Shown: positions 1 to 8,571, numbered from the stretch's first letter. The stretch is 17,068 bases of DNA from Trachelipus rathkii (GCA_015478945.1 JABUQX010088812.1:22501-39568); one strand, 5' to 3'. A program made the numbers and translations. The notes: generated from the sequence alone by a model not told the origin.

Positions 1-356
1 ATATCAATATATAAAATAATTATTGGTTTAATCGTTCACAGGCTTTTTCAATCACCAGCCAAACTTTGTTCGTTTTGGAGAGAAAATGCGAATTAAGGAA
101 ATTCCGTCAAGAGAGAATTTTTTACCTTATTTTCTTTGTATTTATTTTGATCACAGATTTATTATGATAAATGTTAGTTTATTACATGTTTAAAAACTAT
201 GTTTTTAACACAAAACACGTTATATTTTTTTTTTCAAAATATAGCCTTATTGCGTAATTAAAATATGATTATATTATATGATAAAGATTTTCCGTTAGAG
301 TTTATTTATAAAGGAAATGTCACAATTTAATTTGAACTTATAAAAAAGGCTCATTA
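1..356 (-). repeat. Putative 3' LTR, truncated by the window edge
   Basis: This block matches 2252-2607 nearly base for base in order, with scattered substitutions and a few small indels. Shared landmarks are the TCGTTCACA(A/G)GCTTTTTCAATCACC stretch near its left end, AATTAAGGAAAT, ACAGATTTATTATGAT, and TATTGCGTA followed by TTTAAAATATGATTATATTATAT. On the minus strand it begins near 356, next to a purine-rich tract. The first bases read TAATGAG where the partner reads TGAAGAG, so the canonical TG is lost in this copy. It contains no open frame of note. Confidence 0.6.
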
Positions 357-360
357 AATA

Positions 361-373
361 CCACTTTCCTGCC
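361..373 (-). other. Candidate polypurine tract next to the 3' LTR
   Basis: On the minus strand this reads GGCAGGAAAGTGG, lying 16 bases after the stop of the Pol-like frame and 4-5 bases before the inferred LTR start. A purine tract is expected just upstream of a 3' LTR as the plus-strand primer. The purine run is interrupted (one C, one T), so this is suggestive only. Confidence 0.35.
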
Positions 374-388
374 AAAACACTGAGTTAC

Positions 389-565
389 CTATTTACAAAA
401 GTGTACTCGGCTTGGAGGGTTTCTTCTTAAGGTTGGAACATCATGGGCACAAGAAACATCAGTGATATAAGGGATGTCATGGACATCAGATGAATCATGG
501 ACATCAGAAATATCAGGGATATCATGAACATCAGAAATATCAGGGGCATCATGGATTTCTTGATA
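389..565 (-). pseudogene. C-terminal fragment of a retrotransposon Pol-like polyprotein
   Basis: A 58-codon minus-strand frame, closed upstream by TAA at 566-568 and ended by TAG at 389-391. It holds an acidic repeat, DISDVHDIPDISDVHDSSDVH, then a switch to VPTLRRNPPSR and a short tail. An acidic, low-complexity spacer followed by a basic RR-x-PP-x-R tail and a stop is a common way for Ty3/gypsy-type Pol proteins to end (family knowledge). The repeat is the 27-bp minisatellite read in the other strand, and 27 is a multiple of three, so the frame is kept. No integrase core is seen upstream in any frame. It could be chance, but the stop falls 33 bases from the putative LTR, which supports the reading. 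Confidence 0.4.
438..553 (+). repeat. 27-bp minisatellite (about four imperfect units)
   Basis: The clearest units are 494-520 and 521-547, both of the form ATCATG(G/A)ACATCAGAAATATCAGGG plus two or three bases, with only a few differences. Shorter or diverged units precede them at 476-493 and from about 438. The period is divisible by three, and on the minus strand the unit encodes a D-x-x-D rich peptide repeat, so the array probably arose inside a coding region. Confidence 0.75.
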
Positions 566-769
566 TTATTCTTCGTGTTGACTAAAAATAGTCATGTTAA
601 TCCAAGGTTGGTAGACCTGGGATTAACAGGGTGATTGATATTTCTGACCTTACATTTCTATATGTTGATTGCAGGTATTCATTGTTTTGACATTTTGAAA
701 TTTGTCTCAGTGTTGGAAGAAAATTGTCACCTTAGAATGAGGTTGGAAGACCTGGGAATAATGGCGTGA
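560..769 (-). repeat. Two degenerate direct copies of a roughly 75-bp unit, 135 bp apart
   Basis: The core AGGTTGG(T/A)AGACCTGGGA is present at 605-621 and 740-756, and both copies continue to similar sequence: AACAGGGTGA at 625-634 against AATGGCGTGA at 760-769. On the other side both share GTTG and GTC or GTGTT spacing down to about 560 and 695. Read on the minus strand each copy would encode a Q-V-(F/Y)-Q-P peptide. Stops interrupt all frames between the copies. This fits decayed polyprotein spacer DNA but could be an independent repeat. Confidence 0.45.
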
Positions 770-810
770 CTCTTGTTCCCTGTCTTCCCTGTTGTTGGTT
801 AACTGATGGA

Positions 811-985
811 GACGCCACCAATTATTGCTCTGGGGCCTGTACCCAATTCCCCCCCTTAAAAATAGACATAAAATTCGTGAATTTTCAGAAAATTTTGATT
901 GGGAAAAACAATCCCTAGCTTTTTCAAATAATTAAAACGTCGTTTTTGAGTGTTTTCTATGTCTGTAGTCATTATTTTGGTAGTT
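811..985 (+). repeat. Left terminal inverted repeat arm
   Basis: Pairs with 1240-1426. The C-rich block at 849-855 and the GTCATTATTTTGG at 968-980 are the easiest anchors. The outermost dozen bases after GACGCC are absent from this arm relative to the other, so the two termini are not identical in length. Confidence 0.7.
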
Positions 986-1239
986 TCAATTTTTGAAAAA
1001 CTTTATTTTTGACATTTGTCGAAACTCCGCCTTCATTTTTTTCCGAAATGACTTCAAAACTTGAATTATACAAAAGATTGGGACTATTATCTAAACTATT
1101 TAGGAACGGAATTTGATATTTGACCCAATATCTGAGCAATGGTCGATTTTCAAAACCTATTATATTTTAGTTTTCAAATTGAAAAATTGTGATATTTTTT
1201 CTGTTATCCGATCTGCCTGAAATTTTCAGCATATTTCAG

Positions 1240-1426
1240 AAATACAAAACAATGACTACCGACACAGAAAAAAAACTCGAAAACAACGTTTTAGAGATCA
1301 GAAAAAGCTGCAGTTTGCTTTTTTTCCCTATCAAAATTGGCTGAAATTACGATTTTATAACCGTTTTTAAGGGGGGAGAAATTTGGGCTTAGCCCGAAAA
1401 TACTTGTGACACTGTCCTAAGGCGTC
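1240..1426 (-). repeat. Right terminal inverted repeat arm
   Basis: Read on the minus strand from 1426 it runs GACGCCTTAGGACAGTG, then the CCCCCCTTAAAA block, then GTAGTCATTGTTTTG, mirroring the left arm. It also holds a short internal palindrome, GGGCTTAGCCC (1385-1395), which the left arm lacks. Confidence 0.7.
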
Positions 1427-1581
1427 ATATAGATTGCGTACTTCTTTCCAGATTCACTAATTTTAAAGTTGACGAGTTGTAGTTTGATATCTTTGATTGC
1501 TTCTCCACTTCGAAAGTTGATAATGTGATACGCCTCAATCTACTTTTTGGCCGTAGGTTTGGTTGTAGAGGTAGTGGCCAT
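1417..1581 (-). pseudogene. Possible Gag N-terminus, interrupted by a stop and by the inverted-repeat element
   Basis: An ATG at 1579-1581 lies in a good eukaryotic start context (CATCAATGG: purine at -3, G at +4). The frame begins MATTSTTKPTAKK, meets TAG at 1540-1542, then stays open for 40 codons in the same frame (IEAYHIINFRSGEAIKD and onward) and runs straight into the end of the inverted-repeat element at 1426. A Ser/Thr/Lys-rich start followed by a globular-looking segment, placed just after an LTR and leader, fits the start of Gag. I recognise no specific domain, so the identity rests on position only. A strong acceptor-like pyrimidine tract ending in TAG (about 1601-1618) lies just upstream. 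It could instead be the relic of a host exon or a chance frame. Confidence 0.35.
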
Positions 1582-1960
1582 TGATGAACTTTCCCACTAG
1601 GAGAATGAGAGTCAGGACTAGTCTTCTGGTAGCGCTGGTAGAGCAGTCAGAAAAACTGGTATGTATACTTATCTGTATGGATAAGTAGCCAAATTACTCG
1701 TGAAAGTAAGTCTTTAGTAGCTAGAGTAGCAAAACTACTCTTCTTGGTGGTAAAGATTGGCCTCTTTGTAGGTTTCGGAAGAACGTAGCTTCGGAGATAT
1801 GTCTTTTGGAGGCCAGAGAGAGAAAGGGCCTATTGGAGGTCAGAGTTGCAAGGCTTCTTCGTAGGCAGGAGGAACTTCCTCCTCACTTCCATATCGACGC
1901 AGAACAAGACTTGAATGCTCAACTTGTTAAGCTTATCTATTCCTTAAAAGTTATCTCTTA
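1582..1960 (-). other. Putative leader between the 5' LTR and the Gag-like start
   Basis: This stretch is less AT-rich than its surroundings. Minus-strand frames are broken by several stops, though two pieces of about 30-60 codons are open (around 1650-1830 and 1740-1830). A tRNA primer-binding site would be expected at its upstream end near 1950-1960, but I find no convincing match to a tRNA 3' end. No other feature is visible. Confidence 0.3.
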
Positions 1961-2607
1961 ATAGGAAGAACAAGATAAACTGAACTAAAAATTCTCAAGA
2001 CTTTATTCTCTTGGAAAAGTTATTTTCACATATTTTTTTTAGATTCATACTATCGCAAAATGTTTTTTATTATATAGGATATAATTAGCATACAAAATAA
2101 AATACATTTTACATTTAAATTTTTTGTTATACTTATTTTCTATAATTTCTTTATTCCAAAATAACAAAATCGAAAATATAAAAAAGCATATTTCATTTAT
2201 TAAACTATTTTATAACATCATATATATAACATTATATCTTTAAATTATATCAATTATAAAATAGTTATTGGTTATCGTTCACAAGCTTTTTCAATCACCC
2301 GCCAAACTTTGTTCGATTTGAAGGGAAAAAGTGAATTAAGGAAATGTCGTCATGAAAGACTGCATTTTTTTACATTATTTGCTTTGTGTTTCTATCGGAC
2401 ACAGATTTATTATGATGAATGTTATTTTGATACATGCTTCAAAACTTTATTTTTAACAGAAAACGTTATATTATTAAAAATGGTCAAAATATGGCTTTAT
2501 TGCGTATTTAAAATATGATTATATTATATTACAAAGAGTTTTTCGTTAAAGTTTATTTTTAAGGAAAACGTCAAATTTTAACTTGATTCTATAAAAAAGT
2601 CTCTTCA
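1960..2607 (-). repeat. Putative 5' LTR
   Basis: Positions 2252-2607 are the partner of the left repeat; the remainder to about 1960 has no partner in view because the left copy runs off the window. On the minus strand it starts with TG at 2607 (TGAAGAG), has an AT-rich U3-like stretch, and near its far end an AATAAA polyadenylation signal (within GAGAATAAAGTCTTG, about 1998-2012) followed by a U5-like pyrimidine-rich piece. The inner boundary is a guess. A 69-codon plus-strand frame at 2309-2518 lies inside and is not a gene. Confidence 0.5.
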
Positions 2608-2687
2608 CCATATATATATAACATATATATATATATAATATATAGTCTACATTATATATATATATATAATATATATATATATATTAT

Positions 2688-2725
<38 letters not shown>

Positions 2726-2767
2726 TCATTATATATTATATATATATATATATATAATATATAATAG

Positions 2768-2831
<64 letters not shown>

Positions 2832-2885
2832 ATATTTATATATATATATACATAATATTATATATATATGCATAATATATATAAA

Positions 2886-2920
<35 letters not shown>

Positions 2921-2932
2921 TATATATATTGA
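2608..2932. repeat. AT dinucleotide microsatellite
   Basis: Long uninterrupted (AT)n runs broken by short TA-phase changes and occasional single C or G. It begins immediately at the outer edge of the putative 5' LTR. Nothing else is visible. Confidence 0.95.
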
Positions 2933-3017
2933 AAAAGATAATATAGTATTAAGTTAATATAGTATATATATAATATTATGAATAATTTCTTATTATTATT
3001 ATTATATGGTTATTATT

Positions 3018-3018
3018 A

Positions 3019-3081
<63 letters not shown>
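3018..3081. repeat. AT dinucleotide microsatellite, second array
   Basis: Nearly perfect (AT)n of about 60 bases after a short AT-rich, ATT-containing spacer (2933-3017). Unique sequence resumes at 3082. Confidence 0.95.
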
Positions 3082-3085
<4 letters not shown>

Positions 3086-3258
3086 GGTAGGCTGATTTTT
3101 TTATTTTTTTGTACGATATCAACTTTGGACTAGTGTAGATAGTTGGGATTTAATGTAATGAAAATTGACATAAAAGTTCAGATCTCTAGGTCTAACCAAA
3201 ATTTGAAGAAATGGATTTGAATTTTTTATTAAACAATGTTAGAAATAATACCTTTTAC

Positions 3259-3264
3259 TTTATT
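3259..3264 (-). promoter_or_regulatory. Candidate polyadenylation signal of the 3365-5468 pseudogene
   Basis: On the minus strand this reads AATAAA, within GACAATAAAGTAAAAGG, 100 bases beyond the TAA stop of the last exon. That is a usual distance. A second AATAAA lies further on near 3225-3230. The rest of 3082-3364 shows no coding frame and is taken as 3' UTR and flank. Confidence 0.5.
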
Positions 3265-3736
3265 GTCGAATGAAATCTAGCTGCATCTTTGGAAAGTCTT
3301 TACATAAAAGTACATTTTACTGAAAACAAGTTGAAATGCATTAAAAACGATAAAAGATCATCATTTATAGGTCGATATCATCATACGTTTCTCTATATGA
3401 GCCCTTAGTAGCAAAGGAAGGCCTCATCTGACATCTTAGGACTTTTGCCAGAATGTGTTGGTGCCTGGATTTAAGTCCATAAACAGTACGTGAAGCTTCA
3501 GATGTCAGCTTTACTGCTCTCTCCACACTCTGTGAATGTGAAGACAGATCAGGGATGTCCAGCTTGTTTCCATTCAGCAGTTCATCCTGAAGTTCCTTAT
3601 CAGAGAAATTTTCGGTCAAAGCTGTTTCCCAGATGCCCTTTTGAGAAAGACTGATTAGTTATGTCCAAGGATAGCTTCGATGTTGATGGTTGTACCAGTA
3701 ACTTTCTTCAGCCTCTTCTTTGCTGACTCTTCCTTC

Positions 3737-3889
3737 CTGAAATAGCAATAGATATGTATTTTCTGAGTTTGAGAAGTAGTAGCTATTTTTGCATTAATTT
3801 ATGATAAATTGATGATAAAGATACAAAAAAGTAACACGACTTTTAACAATCACCATAATCAAAGTTTCTTACTATTGAAAAATGCTTAC
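3737..3889 (-). other. Intron 2 of the pseudogene
   Basis: On the minus strand the donor is TTCAG|GTAAGC and the acceptor is GCTATTTCAG|GAAGG, both close to consensus; length 153 bases. Joining across it keeps one frame, giving a codon for Arg at the junction and a lysine-rich stretch on both sides (KKIL before, AKKRLKK after), which is what the homologous family shows at this point. Confidence 0.75.
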
Positions 3890-5143
3890 CTGAAGGACAG
3901 AATTTTCTTAAGAGAAACTCACTTCCAAGTCTTCAGAATTCAGCATGGAATACAACGTGTTTTCGGGCACCAAGATAAAAGCATAGTGATTCAGATTCTT
4001 GAAAGACACATGTTGAATTTCTGTAGACTGCTGCTTTATCCTCTTCATCATATTGAAAATGTAGAGCAGCTGATTGTGAAACTTGATCTCTCTTTTGAAC
4101 TTAAACCAAGTTACTGCATGGACTTTCACAATGAATTTGATGACCTTGTAAAGGTTATCATGTTGTTCTGGAGGGTAAACGCCTATGGTCCACAAGCACA
4201 TCAATCTAATAGCCAAAGTCAACCATCTGGCATGGTTTAATGGTCCAATTTTCCATGAAGCAAATCTTAGATTGACTTTACCTCTGGAAATTCCAAGCAC
4301 ATACTCCAAGAGAGGTCTCTGGTCGCTTTTAAAGTCATTCAGTGTCACCTCATCAAATTGAACATCATCTAGGGAACAACTAAGTTTCGTAAATTACACT
4401 TGCGGTACATCTTGGTGGTCAATTCCACAGATCTTTCCAAGTGGATCGGTGAAGGCAGTTGGAGTTTTGGTACTGTCTCCAAGATGCTTGAAAACAGCTC
4501 TGAAAAGAAGTTCATTCTGATGAAGAGCGCAACTGATGGTTTGCAATTTACGTTTATTTTTATTTTCAAGACATATCACAAGGCCTCACTCACATCCAAT
4601 GTTTGCATTTATATTGTCAAGGAGAACAACTTTTAGTGTCCGGACGCTGTTAAACTCTTCCAAGACATTAACAACTTCTTCAGCAAGACGAGATCCAGTT
4701 GAACCTTTATTTAGAATGACTCTGTGAGTTAGATATTTTCCATTTTTTGTTCCTGGCTCCTTTGTAAAAGTTAAATGGTGCTCTGGTCCCTTTCCTTTCC
4801 TTGCTATAGTTTTTTCTTTGTCATTCTTTACTTTTGTGTACAGCAGTGTGTCCATGTCAATTTTACCGTCATCCCCAATATAGACTAGCTCTCCCATGCC
4901 TCCATAATGTTTTTCAACACTTTTCATTTTAACCCTAGTCTTTTCTCGGTCCATTTTGGATTTGTCAAGTACTAAATGTTTCACATCAACACCAGGCTTA
5001 AGCAGGTTCATAGCTTTTATATGCAGGAAAAATGCGTTTCCTAGACTTGCACCAGGATTGGAAGAAACTTCACCTCTGAAAAGTTGCAGGGCATACCTTG
5101 GAGTTTTCAAGTTGCTGTAGCCTTCAATTGGATCTTTTTCTGG

Positions 5144-5248
5144 CTAATTACATAGCTGTTATTTTTGAAAAACAAATGGGATCGCAGATTGCAGATAATA
5201 GTGTAGTATAACATATATAATTATATATAAACTACATATTATCATTAC
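5144..5248 (-). other. Intron 1 of the pseudogene
   Basis: Minus-strand donor AACTG|GTAATG and acceptor GTAATTAG|CCAGAA; 105 bases, very AT-rich inside. The reading frames on its two sides do not agree in phase, so either the true splice sites differ slightly or a small indel has occurred near the junction. Confidence 0.55.
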
Positions 5249-5468
5249 CAGTTTTGATTCTCAAGAGGTGAATTCAATGAGAACATGTTCTGAAGATGTG
5301 GAGGCAAACGAGGGAAATCCATTTCTTTCTGCTGTTGAATTTTGAAATGTACTCCTTCTCCTTCAGCTGCAGCCTTCTGATCTCTCTTCACAGCAGCTTT
5401 ATCCAAGAACCCTTAGGTCCAATTTTTGCTTTCTGATCTCTTAAGTATTCCATATCCTCTTATGGGAC

Positions 5469-5950
5469 CTAAAAGATACCGGAAAAAGGGAAGTCTTAAT
5501 TATAAATATTGAGCTTCTGTCTTTTTAAAACAAGTTAGGACATTATATAAAAAAAAAATAATAGTTCACTTGTTAATGGCGCAGCAGAAACTTTCAAGCC
5601 TGATACTGCAACCTTAATAATTAATCGCAAGTCATTCACAGGAATTCGGGAATTCAGGAATTCAGGAATTCAGAGTCAAAGACCGTAATATGAATCATAA
5701 AATAATCATAAACTATTCACTAAGTATATATAATACTTTCTTAGGTATATGATAGTTTGAAATGGACTCTGAAAAAGAACTATATATAAGGTACTCTATT
5801 AAGAAATAGCAATAAGAAAATTATTAAAAATACCACCAATCATAAGATGGTTAAACAATCCGTAATGTAAAATTATAAAACACATACTTTCAATAAGTAG
5901 CAATCAATCATCAAATGTCAGTTTTTGAATAAGGATAAAGACTTTGCCAT
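5469..5950. other. AT-rich spacer with no gene recognised
   Basis: The minus strand at 5470-5495 holds a good pyrimidine tract and AG acceptor for the first recognised exon, so an earlier exon should lie to the right. I found none with a convincing frame. The only structure is the GGAATTCA tandem repeat at 5640-5673. Confidence 0.4.
5640..5673 (+). repeat. 8-bp tandem repeat carrying GAATTC palindromes
   Basis: About four units of GGAATTCA (the first with G in place of A), each holding the palindrome GAATTC. Short and probably slippage-derived. Confidence 0.85.
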
Positions 5951-7146
5951 AATTTTCTCTCATTGATTTTGGAGCATTCTACTACAAAAAACAACACAAT
6001 GATCCAAAAAAATATAGAATTATATATATTACTATATCTTGACATACAAACTAACAAACAAACATAATAAAAGCTAAAATGCAAAGACTATAAAAGCAAA
6101 ATTTAAATTCCCTCATTGGTTAAACATAGAAACCAATTTAAAATTCAACAACACATCCGGATCCTACACAACACCTACAGTCATTTTAATGCAACGTGAT
6201 CACAGACGAATACCCCAACAAACTAAGCCTAAATTAACATAATACTAATATACCTAATAAAATAATACATACCTACCACAAAAAAAACTACCTAATACAA
6301 AAACCTAATATACTCCAGAGTATTAGAAAAAACCTAGACATACCCTCATCTAATTAACTTATAAAAAAAACGCATCTCACATATACACTGTGGTACACCG
6401 ACTCATCCTACTCGATAATGTACCGCATATTCGAGCAACAATGTTAAAGTAGTGTGATTGTATAAACGACTGGCAAACAGAGCATGTTTAAGAATAAAAA
6501 ATCTATAAAATACAAAATAATTAAATTAAATATGTTTCTAAATTATACACGACATATGCAATGGTTTTGTATACGATAATCCCAATAAAGACGCTGTTTG
6601 AAAGCTAAAATTCAGAAGAATTAAAATGAAGAGATACTACCTGTCATGCGATTAACCACAAGCCCACTTGCATTGAAGAAAAGATTAGTAATAATTATTC
6701 AAAGAAGTCAAAATGTCTCAGATCGGTATGAAGAAGCTATGCGTATTGTTCCTAATTAATTGCTACCTGAATTGAGATTTTGACAAACACTCTCTTACCG
6801 ACATTAAAAATCTCTCTTACTCTACTAAATAACTATTCAAAGCAAACGATGTACTGCCACATTCTGCCTTAGATACTAGTGATTGATCTGAAATATCTGA
6901 TCTTTCTATACAATCTGTTGACTTGCCCTCGCTACGTCCGGAACTATTCTTTCCTCGTAACAGAAAAATTGTGATCACATTTCATTCGTTTTTTATTCTT
7001 ATCCATTCTGTCTTTATAACTTACTGGCTACTACTCTACTAGATGTCTTTCCGGTCATTAGTTCCTATCTGCTCTCTGCTTCCTTTACACAGAGAACATA
7101 CTCAGTCAATAAACTCTATTTATTAACCATCTCTACTATAATATCA
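5950..7146. other. Non-coding, strand-skewed AC-rich stretch
   Basis: The plus strand is rich in A and C and poor in G, with scattered CCTAA or CCTAAT motifs at 6229-6310. Between 6380 and 7100 the sequence is less repetitive, but no frame longer than a few dozen codons and no splice-consistent coding segment was seen on either strand. Confidence 0.5.
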
Positions 7147-7197
7147 TATCTCTCTATCTCTCTCTCTCTATCTCTTCACTCTCTCTCTCTCTCTTAC
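7147..7197 (+). repeat. TC dinucleotide microsatellite
   Basis: (TC)n with TATC interruptions. It ends the less repetitive C-skewed patch; AT-rich low-complexity DNA (to 7560) follows. Confidence 0.95.
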
Positions 7198-7936
7198 TTT
7201 TATCTTTACCTAAGTACAAAATAAATAATATTAATTAAACTATATAACTATTATAATAATAATATAATAATATATATTATATTATATTATATTAGAATAT
7301 TTATAAATATAATAATATATTAATAATAATTTAAGGTAAAATAAGATATAATCATTATATTCATAAATATAAGATGTTTAAAAAGTTGGTATATAATTAT
7401 AAAATTAATTAATAAATAGATAAACGAGTATTTAATTTAAAAATTTAATATAAATATAAATATAAAATGTAGCTATAAAAATTTTACAATATAATATGAA
7501 ATGTAATATATATATGTTGAAAATTTCAATATTATATTATTATAGTAACCGTACATTATATTTAAAGATAATCAGAAAGTTGGTTGGTGGTTTGGGGGGT
7601 GAATTTTTTAATTTAAAATGACTTTGCAATTGAAAGTAAATTCTCGCAAATATTATGCTTTCGAGTTTAATACCAAAGCAATTACATACAGGGAACTATT
7701 TTATTGTCTTTCAATTGAAAATATGTCAAATTTTACAGTTCGTGGCTTAACTATAGATTGTGTATAAAACACGAAATATATAATATATATACCATATATA
7801 TAGTATGTAATAATACTAATATACTATTAATTATATAATATATATAAATAAATCTCAAAGTTTAATATAAATAGATATAGTATATAATATAATAAATAAA
7901 AATATAATATAATATATAATAAATATAATATTATAA
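7198..7936. other. AT-rich low-complexity DNA with one short hairpin element
   Basis: Mostly A/T with simple ATA and TAA patterns. A more complex patch at 7560-7770 contains a G-rich string (7582-7599) and a perfect 10-bp inverted repeat, CAATTGAAAG at 7627-7636 and CTTTCAATTG at 7708-7717, with TGAC-like bases outside both arms. That patch could be a small MITE remnant. No gene seen. Confidence 0.45.
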
Positions 7937-8003
7937 CAGATGGTGGTTAACTTGGAGGATTGCATTGGCCAAGAGTTTGGCTCCTCACTGATAATCGTAC
8001 CTG
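7937..8003 (+). repeat. GC-rich islet with hairpin and CTGATAAT end
   Basis: Stands out sharply from the AT-rich flanks. It contains GCCAA-GAGT-TTGGC (7968-7981) as a 5-bp stem, then TCCTCA and CTGATAAT. The same terminal motif follows a hairpin at 9648-9681. See the finding on Helitron-like ends. Confidence 0.4.
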
Positions 8004-8571
8004 TATATAGTATAAAAATAGATAATAATTTATATTATACATAATATAATATATAAAATAAAAAAATTAAAATATATAATTTATTTAATAATATACCATA
8101 GAATTATGGTAATATTCTTAACAAAACGATATTAAGAACATAAAATATTATATATATATATAGAAATAAAATAAATAAATGAACTAATTATTATAATAAT
8201 ATAGATAAATAAAATATAAAATTAAAATAACTATATAAATATAAAATAAAAAAATAACCACAATAAAAAATATATCCCAAAATATACAAATGTATAATAA
8301 CAACCTAAATATATAATAATTCTAAATCGTACTAAATAAGAATTGATCTGTTAATTTTCCATAGATATATATGGTACATATATATAACTAATAAAATAAT
8401 ATATAAATAATAATATAAACCAAAAATAAATAAATACCATAAAAAAATAATAAAATATAAATAATTAAAATAATAATATTAATATAATATTTTAATATTT
8501 TCAATAAATCTATTCATTCTAAGATAGGATTAGTTTCAGAAGTCGAATTTAAATAATTGAAAAAGACTTAC
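8004..8571. other. A-rich low-complexity DNA
   Basis: Simple ATA, AAT and TAAAA patterns with little G. No coding frame, repeat unit or structure that I can single out. Confidence 0.6.

Larger units (their letters stand above)
811..1426. mobile_element. 616-bp non-autonomous inverted-repeat (fold-back/MITE-like) element
   Basis: The left arm (about 811-985) and right arm (about 1240-1426) are reverse complements with moderate divergence. Matching landmarks are GACGCC at 811-816 against GGCGTC at 1421-1426, a run of C then TTAAAA (851-860) against TTTTTAAGGGGGG near 1365-1377, TTTTGAT(T/A)GGGAAAAA (893-907 and its complement), AGCTTTTTC, AAAACGT(C/T)GTTTT, and GT(A)GTCATT(A/G)TTTTG. The centre (about 986-1239) is not self-complementary and has no open frame. 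Arms this long around a non-coding core are typical of MITEs or fold-back elements. I cannot identify a target-site duplication, so the exact ends are uncertain by about ten bases and no superfamily is assigned. It interrupts the putative Gag frame. Confidence 0.75.
1..2607 (-). mobile_element. Degenerate, internally deleted LTR retrotransposon (window cuts its far end)
   Basis: Seen: a direct repeat at 1-356 and 2252-2607 (about three quarters identical by eye) brackets DNA whose minus strand shows the order expected of an LTR element: repeat, leader, possible Gag start (1581), a large gap, a Pol-like C-terminus (stop 389-391), a purine-rich tract (361-373), then the second repeat. Known: LTR retrotransposons carry this order, and Ty3/gypsy polyproteins often end in an RR-x(n)-PP-x-R tail. 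Inferred: a decayed element of unassigned family, probably Ty3/gypsy-like, that lost almost all of gag-pol and received a 616-bp inverted-repeat element. No protease, reverse transcriptase or integrase core is visible. The outer end of the left LTR and the target-site duplication lie outside or cannot be tested. Alternative: a dispersed repeat that happens to be duplicated around unrelated DNA. Confidence 0.55.
3365..5468 (-). pseudogene. Broken three-exon gene of a multi-copy metazoan family (possible hAT-like transposase relative)
   Basis: Exons 5468-5249, 5143-3890 and 3736-3365, separated by GT-AG introns. Conserved blocks in order: YLRDQK (exon 1), LDNINANIG (D codon 4616-4618), ALHQNELLFR (about 4505-4535), NHARWLT (about 4217-4237), VPENTLYSML (about 3935-3965), and SHSQSVERAVKLTSEAS (3491-3538). 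From memory, many uncharacterised arthropod and cnidarian proteins carry the same series as NTGWKGG, LHANELPLRH, HARWLTTAN, ENxLLAM and HTQAVERxVKLVTEAS. Inferred: the order D...N, C-x-LH-x-NEL, RW, then a C-terminal ER resembles the hAT-type RNase H fold, so it may derive from a transposase. Lesions: TGA at 4586-4588 (replacing a Gly of the NTG block), TAA at 4394-4396, frameshifts near 3917-3925, 3655-3662 and 5405-5418, and a phase mismatch across the first intron. The N-terminus is not found. Introns are retained, so it is not a processed copy. Sequencing error could explain some lesions but hardly all. Confidence 0.8.

Noticed and set aside
438..553. CRISPR-like array
   Set aside because: The units are directly adjacent with no variable spacers, and the context is eukaryotic; it is a minisatellite.
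811..1426. Target-site duplication around the inverted-repeat element
   Set aside because: The bases outside (AACTGATGGA on the left, ATATAGATTG on the right) do not match at any sensible offset.
2309..2518. 69-codon plus-strand frame
   Set aside because: It falls wholly inside the putative 5' LTR, is not open in the matching part of the other repeat copy, and has a composition typical of AT-rich DNA.
3809..4240. 143-codon plus-strand frame
   Set aside because: It lies opposite the main exon and intron of the minus-strand pseudogene, whose conserved blocks are read in the other direction. It is a shadow frame.
4369..4727. Overlapping frames of 61-78 codons on both strands
   Set aside because: They are alternate frames or pieces of the 3890-5143 exon, split by its in-frame stops; they are not separate genes.
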